Positions 36,513 through 49,214 of a stretch of DNA of 60,498 bases are shown here, in pieces. Source of the stretch: Pleurotus djamor (taxonomy: Eukaryota > Basidiomycota > Agaricomycetes > Agaricales > Pleurotaceae). Positions within the stretch are counted from its first letter, which is position 1. Every line of letters begins with the position of its first letter. A program made the translations under genes and the position numbers. Under the pieces are notes generated by a model. It was not told the DNA's origin. It did no database searches and worked only from the letters and a program-made list of their open reading frames with translations. The stretch spans positions 1 through 60,498 of the forward strand of contig JAPEVF010000244.1 of assembly GCA_029747585.1 (NCBI GenBank). The letters are read 5' to 3'.

Positions 36513-37060
36513 TTGTTCAATCGCAACCATGGTACCACCGTACCGGTGATGCCATCGATCGCGCTTCCCTTGAACCTTGCCGACGGCAATGACGCCCAGC
36601 GAAAGGCCCTTCGCTGGAAAGGAATGTTTTTTGCAGTTATATCCCCAGGTAGAGACGGGGGCGGGGCCGAACAAACAAAAGGTTCGTGCACCAAACCTGG
36701 CAACTGCTCAATTACCGTATTGAAAAAAAATATTCAGCCCTCTTCGGTGTCAAGGTACAGAATAACATTCAAAATTTCAAGGTTGGAGTTCACCGTTGTT
36801 TTGCGGATCTCTTCAAGGGTCGCGGTCGCGTCTACGGGAAAGGGTTCCAGATCGTCCTTCACATTGATCGGTAGCACAATCTGTGGGTTTCAGTACATCA
36901 CGATCGCTCAAAACAAGGCGAGTAACGTCTAAAAAGTGAAGAACCGACAGTGCGTTTCGCTGAGGTTGCCGGTTACGGTGCGTACAACGGGCCAAGGCCG
37001 CCAGGGCGGGCGAGCGTCGGGCAGGATATGTGCTTGGTATTTTGAAACGCCGATATGCTA
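36513..37060 (+). pseudogene. Possible gene relic, unrecognised
   Basis: Three protein-like stretches follow each other on the plus strand in different frames: LPLNLADGNDAQRKALRWKG (about 36555-36640), HQTWQLLNYRIEKKYSALFG continuing to FQIVLHIDR (about 36685-36871), and VRFAEVAGYGAYNGPRPPGR (about 36950-37015). Short intron-like gaps lie between them, for example from a GTAGAG at about 36650 to an AAAG before 36680. Codon choice resembles genuine genes, but no start, no continuous splice model and no family match can be given. It may be a decayed gene or a rapidly evolving orphan. The region just downstream contains N bases. Confidence 0.3.
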
Positions 37061-40029
37061 TGTCTTATCATGCCGTATCCAACTGACTTGTACGCCGTCG
37101 GAGCATAAACTTCATGCTAAGCTAAGTACTTACATATTTCCGTGAAGCCTTTGCGGAGGTTTCGGAGGATAAGTCTAAGGATCTGGAGATGCAGACTTAC
37201 CGGAGACCTGCTGGCTCTGGAGCTAAATTCGACCCCCCGCTTTTGGGAAGTACTCCGGTGAACGTAAACTTGTAAACTTGGACACCACAAGTAATCGGAC
37301 GCCTATGTTATCCTACGTAGGCTCAAAGTACTAGAAGCTACTCCAAATCCCCAGAGATAACGGTCCGGAAGCGTTGGTGATATTAATGTTGCGTACTCGA
37401 CGGACTCGGCGTCGAGCAGCCTTGAAATTAAAACTGACGCAAGCTCTATTGCCGCTTCAGAGTCGGCATTCAAGACAATTTGACAAAGGTCGCCGTTTCT
37501 CCAAGGTCNNNGNNNTNGGNNNAAGCCTCCTGACTCCTGTTGGCCGAAGGCCCCTGTAAGTGTAGGGGCANNNTCTTCGCCATCCTCTTCCTCTGCGACA
37601 TATCAAGTCCTATTCAAAGACTTCCTATNTCATAACTTGAGCTGAGTGGGCAAGCGTGCTACAAGTGGGAGATACAGATCTTTCACAGGGGATCACCAAA
37701 ACACAGGGGTTGCCAGTTACAATGCGTGAATACCATGTTCTCATGCGAAACAGCGATGTGGGCTCGTCGTGCAAAGCTCCAAGGCCTCAATAAAATGCAG
37801 TCGATGTTGCTACACGAGGCTTTCTAGGTCTCTTTAACATACGCACAACGCTACCAAGGCTTGAAACGGCCATTTTGCTAAACACATGCTAATGTCGCCA
37901 ACGTCTGGAAAATCTGAGGTTCGATGTAATCATATGGACAAGCTGAACGGTGACGACATACGTAAGTAGTTGCATGAGCTCGCGAGCGCATGAATTGATG
38001 AGATTCTGATAGAAATCTGACGACACAAGGTCGAGTNAGCTGAAGAAGGATGGACTTAGCCTGGAAAATACATCGACGGCCGGATTGACCCGTTAAGGAC
38101 GTCCTAGACAGCAGACATTGTGCTCAAGGCCATATCCCTGATGGCTCCACTTCATTTCCTGAATTTATGGAAACTAAGGTCTGGATTAACTTGGGACCGA
38201 GTTCAAGGCAGTACCCATGCCTGGCAGCAGATGGCAGCAGCCGTACTAGTGGCACCCACAAAGCGGCGATAGGCGAGGGGACGTTTGTTTCTTGAAAAGG
38301 CACCATGAGCAATGTTATGGTCTTGNTGGTTTCCAGTCGGCGTTTGTCGTCGGAACCTAAGTGAATGCAAGGGAACCGTCACTTCAATGGAGGTAGTAAG
38401 CGCGAGAGCTTCGCCCTCACTTCATCGCCAAGTGTACGTCNGAGGAGAATATCAACATTGAAGGACCGCGAATTAAGTGTAGATGGGTATGTTCGCGACA
38501 TGCATTGGANGAAACGGCTAATACGAGGAACCTACCAATCCCCGACGCGAATATAGTCGAACATAGCAACGAGCAACGAGCATCATGCATCATGGTCATG
38601 GTCATTTGCGTGGCCCTAGCTTACGTATCGACGAAACATCATCATCGGTGGAGAAGAAAGTTTGAAAGGACTGACCATTTATCCAAAAAAGATGGAATCT
38701 TGGGGCCAGACGCAATTGGCATCGAGCGGTGATGATAACGAAGATATGAAGAGTACCTGGTAGGAGTTCGATGTTTCATGAGAGCATAGAATCTATGATG
38801 CGGAAGCAGTTAATCGGTCGCTAATTTACGAGTAAGTCTAACCGTTTGCTCGAAGAAATTGAGGGGTTTGCATTATTCATGCAACCAAATACTCTAGATC
38901 TAAGCGGAAGTAAGACGACGTGGCTAAAAGGGATGAACAAAGACGTATCTTACTTGGGCTGTTCCTGAGAAGTTGCCTTCTGCCATCGACACGAGGAGTT
39001 GCTTACTGTCGAATATGGGCAAAACTGTGGCTGACCTCATGGGCTGGGAGAGTGACGTGTGATGATGCGCTCGCTGGGTGTTGATAAGGCTATAGACACG
39101 AGTTGGTCGTTTCTATGGTGGATGAGGAAGGCTCGGCGATCCAGCAGTCTCCGAACCTCGAGGGAAGACAAAGCCAAATGCACCACTCCAAGAGTTACCG
39201 CATGCCTTGGATAATGGTTTTCGCAAAAGGATCGGACAGATTTTCGACAATTGAGGGAGCGAATTATGCTAGGAACGTCAAATGAAAGATGGTTATGGAT
39301 GAACCGAGAAGGAAAAATATTAACCGATGGAATGGGGTCGTCATTATGAAGGGAATTGGCAGATTGTTTGGCCCCACCTTAGCAATCCCTCGTTGGTCTC
39401 ACGGAATCAAAGATAGCTGAGTGTGTGGCTGGATGTGCGCGGACCGAGGCGAAGGTGCGTCATTTGCCAGGCTGGACGCCCAAGGTCATGGGTCGGCTCA
39501 CATCTGGGTTGGGAAGCTGATTAGTAGGGTACGGATATAAGAGAATTGATATGGCTCACATAACAGAAAAAANTAACCGTGGATGGTCATAAACACCACG
39601 TTTTGTCCGAGGATATACGGGCGTCACAGAAGGCTTGGGGAGTGGTGGCGGGTAACGGGGAGAGAGTCAAGACAATACTATTTGCGAGATGTGTTGCATA
39701 AGAATCACACTTCATGCGCCCTGGCTTATGGAACGAGAGTGATTGACGGATACATTGGGGCAAGGGTGCGACATGTTGCATACTATAGTTGGACATAATA
39801 CGAGACTATTGGTTGCCAGTTCGCCCAAATGACGCTCTCGCACAGTCTATCAAGGGCGTTAAGAGTCTATTGACCAAAAAAACGCAGAAAAGACTTACCT
39901 CGATCTTCATCTTCTTATGTTCTTCCCGTACCGAAGCCATCTAACACTAAGTCTGGTGGATAACAGTTAGCTACTCGAACGTGAAAGGAAAAAAGCCGAC
40001 TCACCTTGCAGGCCAGCCATCCAATGTCT
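37061..40029. other. Low-quality gene-poor stretch with N blocks
   Basis: Clusters of N occur at 37509-37523 and 37571-37573, with single Ns near 37629, 38037, 38326, 38442, 38510 and 39573. This suggests a difficult-to-assemble region. No gene is supported on either strand. Confidence 0.45.
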
Positions 40030-40500
40030 CCGACTGACCTGTTGAAAAAGAATAGTTGGTTCCATGCTCTAGTTCAGAACTCCGAAGGAAGGCTCTACGT
40101 TTGGTCTCGTAGTCCTCTTCTCATCCTGAACCTCACACCGAATTCTCCTGAGACGTCTCTTCGGGGCCCACAACTTTCAATCTCGAGTCACTCCCTCTAG
40201 GTCATCCCTTAATAGACACACGTCGGCAGCCAGGGTTAGCTCGACTCGCCACCGCCTCGTGCATACGTGCCACGATCATGGATGATGGGCGATGCGCCGG
40301 CCCCAGGGACGACAGCACCCAGGATGACCTAGAGTACGCTTACCCGTCAAGTGAACTCGAGGTTGAAAGAGGTAGTACCGCCGTCGAATCCGAATCAGGA
40401 GGTTGGGCTCTACTACTACTTACATGGCCCACGTCCCCGGCCTAAAATAGTGTTGTTAATATCTGAAGATCAACGGAAAGAACGGGTAACTCACCTTGAG
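40030..40500 (-). repeat. Gene-like repeat, copy A
   Basis: First of five related copies. It shares with copy B a block starting TGGTTCCATGCT, the CACACCGAATTCTCCTGAGA block and the CGTCGAATCCGAATCAGGAG block, in the same order. Read on the minus strand it carries the exon-like end CAAACACACCTCAAG followed by a GTGAGT donor. Copy A is truncated and runs directly into copy B, so the two form a short tandem array. The conserved minus frame FGVRFRMRR is cut short here by a stop. Confidence 0.75.
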
Positions 40501-40511
40501 GTGTGTTTGCC

Positions 40512-41120
40512 TCTGATATACCTGCTGAAAAAAAGTTGGTTCCATGCTCCAGTTCAGAACTTCGAAGGAAGGCTCTACGCTTGGGCAATCGCCGTAGTGC
40601 TCTTCTCATCCTGAACCTCACACCGAATTCTCCTGAGACGTCTCTTCGAGGCTCACACACCCCCAAGCTCGGCTGCGCACAGCGCGGAGTCACTCTCTCA
40701 GAGCATCCCTTAAGGCACTCTCACGAATTGGTTCGCNTCGACTCGCCCCCGCCTCGTGCTACGTGCCACGATCATGGAAATGGGCGATGCGCTACACCGA
40801 TCAATGAGGCTAGCCAGGATACCCTGAGCACGCTTACCCGTCAAGTGAACTCCAGCTTGAGAGAGGTGAGACCACCGTCGAATCCGAATCAGGAGTAAGT
40901 TACTATCTAGATTCTAGCCCAACACGCTTTTGACGACCTGAGGTGTAGGGGTCAACATTCGAAAGCAAAACAAAAGCTTTTGTCACTCACCTTGAAGTTC
41001 TTCGATGGCACTTGCTGATCCAAAATGGGTGGAAAACCCTCAGCTTTATAGGTATCTGATTCCTTGTGGACGAGATCGAAGTCACGAAGTTGCCGTTTTG
41101 TTGATCAATAAAAGTCGTCA
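40512..41120 (-). repeat. Gene-like repeat, copy B
   Basis: Full-length copy in the same direction as A. On the minus strand, in order: TTGATCAA (about 41100), a CCTATAAAG box (about 41040), an exon-like leader ending CTTCAAG|GTGAGT (about 40990), an intron-like stretch, the CTGATTCGGATTCGACGG block, and an open arginine-rich frame FGVRFRMRRALRRLPKRRAF (near 40560-40630). One N lies at 40737. Confidence 0.75.
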
Positions 41121-41795
41121 CAGCCACCATGTCCGCTTATGGTCGGGTTCTGCAAGTCGAATAGACACAAATCCAGTATTAACATGCTCAGAGTTTGAGT
41201 AATTCTTCGTGACCTCATGCACAAGTAAGCGTACCTCAACTCGCCCGAGACTTGGTGACTCCGGGCGCGTTCGCGGGACATTAGCAAAGCTCAATAGTTG
41301 CTTGAGCTTAAGCCGTGTCGGAGAAAGCGTGAGTGAGACGAGTCATCGGGCCCACAACATGGAAACGAGAGCCTAGAGAGACAATATCATGGACGCAAGA
41401 TCAACGCAAGATGCTGATGGGTTGTCCTGCTTGTATGTAAGTTGTGGTCTCTTCTATACCTCCATAGCCCGTATAGCTAGTACATGATAGATGCGCTGTA
41501 TGTATTCGTATCCAACGTTGACATTGAAAGATAGTTCGACTGTAAGGTTGTCCATGGCACAAGAGAAAAGTATGTCCTTGTGGACGAAGTGATCCGTGAA
41601 TGCGACCAAGGAGGAGTTAGGATATGGAGGTGAACCCAGACTGACAGCGGTGGATTGACCCGACACGGTCAGCAAAGGATCTGCATCATCCCGTGGTGAA
41701 TACTCCCCTGCACCAAAGGAATAGAGGTGGCAAGGGCTCCGAATGCCCAAGGTGGAGAGGCGATCGCGCGGCGAGGCAGAATGGAGGTGGCTGTG

Positions 41796-42385
41796 TCGGC
41801 TTTTTTCGTTGATCAACAACCCCACAGTGGCAACTTGAATCGATCATAGCCACGGCAGAAATTCCTATAAAGCTGGGCTATCGACCACCCACTTTTCATC
41901 AGCAAACACACACCAAAGACATCCAAGGTAAGTTACCTCTTCTCTTCCACCTGACGGTCCAGTTCTAACTCTCATTACGCCCCAGATGAAGCAACCAGGA
42001 GAAGTCCGTATGGACAAACCCCTCCTGATTCGGATTCGACGGTGGCACCACCTCTTTCAAGTTCGAGTTCACTGGACGCATGTGCGTACTTCTAGGTCAT
42101 CCTGGCGCTGTCATTTAGCGGAGTAGCGCATCGCCCATCTTCCCTGATCGTGGCTTGTTGCACGAGGCGGTGGCGAGTCGAGTGAGACCGATAAGTGACA
42201 TGCGACCTTTAAAGATGACCTAGAGGGAGTGACTCGAGCTTTGAGAGTTGTGTGGGCCCCGAAGAGACGTCTCAGGAGCATTCGGTGTGAGGTTCAGGAT
42301 GAGGAGAGCTCTACGGCGATTGCCCATGCGTAGAGCCTTCCTTCGAAGTTCTGAACCAGAGCATGGAACTATCTTTTTTGTTTAG
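41796..42385 (+). repeat. Gene-like repeat, copy C
   Basis: Copy in the opposite orientation to A and B. On the plus strand: TTGATCAA (about 41811), CCTATAAAG (about 41866), leader ending ATCCAAG|GTAAGT (about 41930), acceptor CCCCAG at about 41985, then an ATG opening MKQPGEVRMDKPLLIRIRR. The arginine-rich frame (FGVRFRMRRALRRLPMRR) is intact near 42285-42340. It is nearly identical over hundreds of bases to copy E near the window end and is part of a larger inverted duplication. Confidence 0.78.
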
Positions 42386-43115
42386 CGAGTGCGTTAGAGA
42401 TGGCGATTGGGATACGTGGTGAGGCTATTGTCGAACTTTGATTAAAGGTAAGTTTTTGCGTTCGATGCGTTGGCTGAGTCGCTGTTCACATGCACAGGCA
42501 AGGCCATGTTGGAGGACGAGGGGTGTTGAGGGTGCCGCAGGATTCTGTTTGTATGATATGCATTTGTACAGTTTCTTTGAGCAGTTTGCGTTGGTCAATT
42601 CTATTGGTTCAAACATCTCAACTTAACAACCTACGATTTTTGAGAGAACAGAAACCTACTGTTGCACGATACCACACAAAGGTTGAAGTACAAGCTAGAA
42701 CTCCTTCTCATGAGCGATACCAGCCCCCGGTTTTCTTCAATACGTTCGTCGCAATCGAAGTTCGTCAGGGTTGTGTGTGTGTATTGATAATGCATCGCGA
42801 CAAAGAAGGTTGTCATTTGGTCGAGGTTCGTCTGCCTCATCAAATGTCTTCTTCGAAACATGGATGGACTTCGACTCTGGAATATGGTGTAAGTCCGCTG
42901 AACTTCGATAAAATGGGAGAGTCTGATTTGCTGGCCCGACTTCTGGCAGGAGACCCTCCTTGCACGAACCAAACAAGCTCAGTGCGACGGATGATATTTG
43001 AAGAACTACTAGCGCAGGATGTCGAATCATCGGGGTGCACCTCTGGCTGCTCGTCGTCTTCGTTCTCTACTACCTGAGCTTCCCCTCCAACTCCTCATTT
43101 TGCGCTACGCACTCT
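42386..43115 (-). pseudogene. Degenerate copy of the coiled-coil gene and its downstream region
   Basis: Read on the minus strand, 43115-42840 matches the carboxy part of the coiled-coil gene at 58235-58933: EVHPDDS then SCASSSS, then GSPARSRASKSDS. An in-frame stop lies where the intact gene has LEAVENKD, and the amino half is missing. Past the coding match, 42900-42386 continues to match 59400-60003 in reverse, including the segment around WKSIHVSRK. About 500 bases present in the other copy (about 58860-59400) are replaced here by some 40 unrelated bases. It is non-functional as a gene. Confidence 0.7.
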
Positions 43116-43379
43116 GAAGTTCACGCCCACACCTGATCGACATCTACACGGGTCAACAATGAGCTCATGGAAAGAGCACCGGGGTGTTGAGCGTAGAACC
43201 TGAAGCGGATATCAACCTCGAAACTTCGGGCTATGCAATCGCTCGAAAACGAATGGAGTACTCTTCGAGATATGAGACATCTTGCCATGAACGGCGGGAT
43301 CGTAGCGATCAGAAACCGACACATGTGCATGAGCACCAAGGCGGTGTGGGGCACCGTCGAGTGGGGGTGGCGGTGCGGC

Positions 43380-43985
43380 GTTTTGAGTTTTGTTGATCAA
43401 TAAAACCGGGGGCAAGCTCAAATTCGATCATAGCCACTTGGCGGAAATTCCTATAAAGCCAGAGGGATTTACCATCCAATCCTCATCAGCAAAACACACA
43501 GCGAAGAACTTCAAGAGTGAGTTACCTTCTCTTTTCACTAAATTCTCTAATACTGACTCCTTCATCGTTTCAGACGTAGGCGGTGTGGGCCATGAGTAGG
43601 GCCAACTCCTTATTCGGATTCAACGGTGGTATCACCTCCTTCAATCTCGAGTCCACTCAACGGGTAAGCGTAATCAGGCCATCCTGGATCCTTTCGTCCC
43701 TGGGGCAGGCGCATTGCCCATCTTCCATGATCGTGATGGGTAGGCACGAGGCGGTGGCGAATCGAGCCAACCTGGCTGCCGTTATGTGTCCTTAAGGGAT
43801 GGCCTGAGGTAGTGTCTCGAGATTGAGGGTTGTATGTGAGCCCCGAAGAGACGTCTCAGGAGAAATTCGGTGTGAGGTCCAGGATGAGAAGAGCGCTACG
43901 GCGGTTGCCCAAGCGTAGAGCCTTCCTTCGGAGTTCTGAACTGGAGCATGGAACCAACTTTTTCTTTATTTTGTTTCGTTGCTTA
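43380..43985 (+). repeat. Gene-like repeat, copy D
   Basis: A more diverged full-length copy in the orientation of C. It has TTGATCAA-like TTGATCAAT (about 43393), CCTATAAAG (about 43451), leader ending CTTCAAGAGTGAGT (about 43520), acceptor TTTCAG (about 43573), and a downstream donor GTAAGCG (about 43661). The arginine-rich frame (FGVRSRMRRALRRLPKRR) is intact at about 43869-43925. Between acceptor and donor one frame reads MSRANSLFGFNGGITSFN; the competing frame has a stop. Confidence 0.75.
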
Positions 43986-45404
43986 TTTTTCGGCGCATGT
44001 GTAGTAGGTTGAAGCCACAGTTAGTACGGCAAGATAGTGTAAACAGCCACATATAAATCTCACCTTGAATAGTACACATGTGACGTGTTCCGTGGGTGTT
44101 CCAATCAGTGGAGAAACGTAGGACGTCGGGCGAAGGGAGGGCCATCGCGAAGGTGAAAGTTGGCACTGATGGAGCAGAAAGGCTGTGAGAGGACGTGATT
44201 TCTAGATAGATATAGGTGACGTACCTTTCGATCCATCGTTTCCGATGTAATGGCCGGCTGAAAACGCGTCCATCGTGACGTCGTAGGCGGAGGAAGCGAC
44301 ACTGACAGTGGCGAGACGGCCCAAAGCTCAGATTGACGGAGTTCACGCTACTTTACCAAAACGGGATGTCGGAGATTCGGAGTTGATATCCCGATCCATC
44401 CTCAGGGGGTCGACTATGATCCCCTTGTCACAGAGGTTGGTTTCCAGCCTAATGTCTTCCGGTCATTCGACAATCTGTTATTTAACTCGACGCTGGCGTA
44501 GAAGAGAATAAGTGCATATGATGCTTCCAGCACGAGATGAACAGAGTTGCCTAGCTGCGACGTACAAGATCAAAACCCCTCTCTTCCTTCAAATTTACCT
44601 GTGGGTGCTCATGCTCACGCTGACTCAGTATCGATTTAGCGGCAAGCTCTAACATATACAGCAGTGAGCACCACTTCTTTCCTCATTGAAATTAATTGTG
44701 AACGGTTATCTGGTGAGTGCTAATTCCCCTCAATGTCTCCATAGTTCCCTTACTGTCCAAGGTTAACATGATATCTTGTATGACACATTCAGCGCTAGAT
44801 GGATATACTATATATCTACTACCAGCTATAAAATACTCTACACGAAACATGGAAGCTCTTGAAGAAGTAACGAATACATGGAGTGTTTGGATTGGATAGA
44901 GGACATAAAAGGAACAGTTAGTACAAAGGGCGGGGAAGAGGGAGATTTAATGATGAACCACGCCATGGCAAGGAAGGAAAGAACGAAAGGAATGAGTCCA
45001 AATCTAAGCGAATGCAATACTATTCTATCACAGAGGCTGAAGGTACACAGGGTTGGACAATGAATTAAATTTGGCCAGAGAGGGTATGAAACCGTTGGTG
45101 GGGAACATGGATAGTCCTAATAAAAAGAAAAGTCTGGGTAAAATGGGCGTCACTGCCAGTGAGCCAATGGCATGACTTCGGCGTTCCAGATCCTGGAAGT
45201 AATCTGGCATAATACAGACAAACAAAACCCCAACTCTGATTACCAGTTTGATTTCTGCCACTGTCGATATACCAAGGCCCTCAACAAGGACACAAATGAC
45301 GGGTACAGAAATACAAGACACAAGGAAAACAAAATTACCAATTACAAAATACATTGATACTAACTACATGAAATCGACAGCGTGAGGATAACACCCAATC
45401 TCGC
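43986..45404. other. Gene-poor flank between the repeat array and Lon
   Basis: No gene supported. A hydrophobic minus-strand frame at 45028-45354 lies directly downstream of the Lon stop and is probably 3' untranslated sequence. TATA-like and AT-rich tracts near 44800 have no gene attached that I can support. Confidence 0.4.
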
Positions 45405-48400
45405 TTACAACCGACTCTCCAACAAAAGAGCATCCCTCCTCCATGGTAGCACACCCTTACCGAAAGCCGCATCCAAAGCTTCCCTAACAGTCCGAACGAA
45501 AACGATCTCTATCTCATTCCGTATCTCCAGTGCGATGTCGTGTTCGACGTCCTTGCGATTGGCATATGGAAGGATGACTTTGGTGATTTGCGCGCGGTGG
45601 GCACCGAGGACTTTCTCTTTGATGCCACCTACGGGGGTGACACGTCCACGGAGGGTTATCTACGGAAGAAGGAAGGGTATGAGCTGTGCGATGCATGCAA
45701 AATTAGGGAGTGATCAACGTACTTCGCCGGTCATTGCGATATTTGCAGGCACACAAGCGCCAGTCAGCAAAGAAACGAAAGCACAAGTCTAAAGACAATC
45801 ATCTTAGAGGCGAAAGGACAAAGGGAAAAGAGAGCGGACAAACCATTGCAACACCAGCACTTGGTCCATCTTTCTTCGTCGAACCAGCGGGGAGGTGAAG
45901 ATGAATATCAATTGGTTCCGGGAACTTGAGCGGGTCTTGCGATCGTTCGTTTGTAATGCACAAATCATACGCATGCTTCTTCACCCAACTCAAAGCCAGC
46001 TCGCCGCTCTCCTTGATAACCTGAAAATGCAAAGTTATCAGAACAGATCAAATGAGACGTGCAGTGGTGGTAGCTCACATCACCGAGACTACCCGTCAAC
46101 TTCAAACCTCCGTACCCAGGAACAAGCATCGTCTCAACCGGGAGAACGCCCCCTTCACCTTGTCCCGCAACGACAAGGCCATAAACAACACCACGTCTCT
46201 CTTCGCGTTCCCTCTCATCCCCATCCCACCTCGCGATACCCAAAATCTTCTCCAACTCATGTTCCTCTACCAACCGCTTATACGGTTGCCTCTCTTCCCC
46301 AGCAACCTTGACGACTGCTTTCGATGGGGATGGGGAAGATGCTGATTCTGAAGGCGCCGCTTCGATAGCCTTCATCTTCGCATCATTCTCCTCACCAGCC
46401 TCAGCCCACTCGACAGCCTTCCATCTAACCACCGCACCAATTGCCCTCTCAAGCGTCCTAACACCTGCTTCACGGGTGTAACCAGTAGCGATCCTCAGCA
46501 ACGCTGGCTCGGAAATCTCAATTTCCTTAACCGTCAACCCGTTAGCCTTAAGCTGTTTGGGGAGGAGGTATCGACGAGCGATGTGCATCTTCTCATCGTA
46601 CGTATAACCTATCATATTGGTAATTAAGCGGATGCATTGGAGAAAGAGAGTTAGAGACGTACCGGACAATTGAATGACTTCACAACGATCCAACAGGGGC
46701 GCAGAGATCGTTTCCAAAGTGTTCGCGGTGCAGATGAACAAAATCTGGCTGAGATCAATGGGGACGTTGACATAATGATCCTAAACCGAAAGTGTCAACC
46801 AACTGTTTATACGAAGGGGAACAAGAAAGACAAACTCACGTTAAACGAATGGTTTTGCTCGGGGTCCAAAACCTCAAGCAGAGCAGCACCGGGATCACCA
46901 TGGAAGTTATTTTGCCCAATCTTATCGATTTCGTCACTGAAAACCTCACCATTAGCACGAGGAACGAAAGTGAAGCGAATCAGAAGAAACATACAGCAAA
47001 ATGACGCCATCCGCGCGGCCTGCTCTCCGCAACGCCTGAACGATCAAACCTGGGCCACTGGCTACATATGTCCTAAATTCGAAAAAAGTTTAGCAAAGGC
47101 GCAAGTGTTTGAAAGCGAGCGAGAGGGGATATTAACCTTCGATGACCGCGAATCTCCGCTTCATCGCGTACGCCACCAAGCGATATCCGTTGGAAGGGAC
47201 GATTGAGAGCTCGTGCGATCGAAAGGCCAAGAGATGTCTTGCCCGTGCCTGGCGGGCCAACGAACCTGAAATCGACTGGCGGTAAGTCATGCACTCCGAG
47301 AACATCATCAAGAATACCCACAAAAGAATAGGTCCACGAACCGCTTTCCTCGCTCTCACAGCAGGAGCACGGGGAATAGCAGGTGCCGGTTCAGCAGCGG
47401 CAGGAGCTTTGTCAGGCTCATACTTGACCAATGCCTTCTCAGAATTAGCATCTGTAGGCGTAGCTTTGGCTTCAGCAGCTTGCTTCTTGATCTCGTCCTG
47501 TTGCAACTGAAGTTCCTCTTCTCTCTTCGCAGCAGCCTCTCGCAACCGAACAACGGCAAGATACTCAATAAGCCGACGCTTAATCTTCTCTAGACCATAA
47601 TGATCAGCGTCGAGCTGGGCACGGGCATTAGCAAGGAAGTTCCTTTGGCTCGTGGCAGCGGGTGTCTCTTCGATCGACCCGGCCAGCGGCGTGGAATTAG
47701 GCCAAGGAATTGAAGTCAGCCATTCAAGCTACAAGCGTGAACACATCAGCAGCTGAACCGAGAGCCACATGCAAATGTGCGACCTACATAGTTTCGGATG
47801 ACACCGTTCTCAACGCTCCCTTGTGGAATCCGCTTCAAACGCCGCCACTCACGGACACCCATCTTCCGCTCTTCTGAGCCTGGAGCCATGGCTTCGATTC
47901 GACGCTTCAAGTCCGCCATGTCGTCCGCATCGTGCTGTTCATCATCGTCAAGCTCCGACGCAGCGCCCTCGGCTCCGGCGTTCGAAGTATTATTGTTGCT
48001 CGATGGCTTGTCGCCATTCGATCGTTGCAAAGCGTGAAGTTCTCGTTGAATGGCAGCAAGTTGCTGACGAAGGAAGAACTCTTTCTGTTGCTTTGACAAC
48101 GATTCATCGACGGCATGCGAGATCTTCTTTGTTACTTCAGAGATCGAGGCAAGCTTGACAAAGAATGCGGTGGCGAGGTTGAGCCGTTCAGTAGAGTCAG
48201 ACGACGAGAGAATCGCTGTGGGGTGGAATTAGCGAGGTGAACACGGGTGCAATCGATAGCCGAATGAATAGCCAAATTAACGTAACAAGGCGGAGAGGCT
48301 GACATGTCCATCACTCAAGAAAACTGCACCACAAGTGCGCTCGAGGTCTAGACGCCATCTCCGGAGATGGATACGCCCACGACGGGAAGGTAGATGGTAG

Positions 48401-49214
48401 TATCTTTTCGGGCCTTCCTGAATCGCTTGTGGGCTTGCCCATCCTTTCGCCATGGCACAAGTCGATCGGGGACAAGCTACATGTCAAGCCCCTGACTCGA
48501 ACGATACGCCTGCGACGGGAAGGGGGTTGGTGGGGGACTCTTAAATCGACATTCTACAATTCAGTCTCGCAAGACGCCCCCACGGTCATGCAAATATCGA
48601 GATGACGACCCACTGAGATCACCGAATGAGATAGACTTGGACTTACCGAGCCGATCCTCATAGTCACCACCTACACTTCCGACAAGAACATCAGCCATCC
48701 AGGGAGCCCTGGCATCAGTGATGTCTTCCAGCATCCCAGCAATCTTGTGGTACCCATCCTTTCGCGCCTGCTGAACCGAGTCGCGGGCCAGGCGGTCCAA
48801 AAGCCTCAATGCCGCAGCCTTGAACTTGTCGACGACGTCCTTTGGGGGAACCGTTTCGGCAGGTGGGTAGACGATGTCGTGAGTAGTAAGAACATTTGAA
48901 GACGAGTCTAATTGCGGTATGGGGGTCTTGAGTTGAATCCGAGTCAGGCCGTGTAAACTAACGAGGTACGGTTGTCTGGGATTCCTTGCGGGGGGCTTTA
49001 CGAGCCTCAAGACTCTGGCTGCCGTACCAAAGCCTGCAAGCTGGGATGCATTCGATGTCGGCACCGCCGCGACGATTGGTAAGGAATCAGAGTTGTCGAT
49101 GAGTGTGAGTAGAGCTTCGCCGACGTTGGTGGGCACGGGGAGGGCGATTCGTGAAGCAGGCAGAAGGATGAGAGGGTGAACGAGGGGAAGCAGAGGCAAT
49201 CTCGAGGAAGACAT
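45405..49214 (-). CDS. Lon protease homolog, peroxisomal
   Basis: An ATP-dependent serine protease that degrades misfolded or oxidised proteins in the peroxisome matrix. The start [20 protein letters not shown] opens the substrate-binding N-domain and shows no mitochondrial presequence. A coiled segment around [19 protein letters not shown] leads to the AAA+ domain: Walker [10 protein letters not shown] near 47236-47262, and Walker B ILLDEID split by an intron. The protease domain has the catalytic serine in [10 protein letters not shown] (45859-45861) and the lysine in VGGIKEKV (45618-45620). The protein ends in ESRL; SRL is a type 1 peroxisomal targeting tripeptide, which separates it from mitochondrial Pim1. 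The first intron is unusually long for this window (48216-48646, 431 bases). Length of about 1,000 residues is normal. A Ser/Ala/Pro-rich insert follows the AAA+ lid. Confidence 0.94.

Noticed and set aside
45028..45354. Hydrophobic 108-codon frame just downstream of Lon
   Set aside because: It overlaps the probable Lon 3' untranslated region, and T-rich DNA readily gives hydrophobic chance frames.
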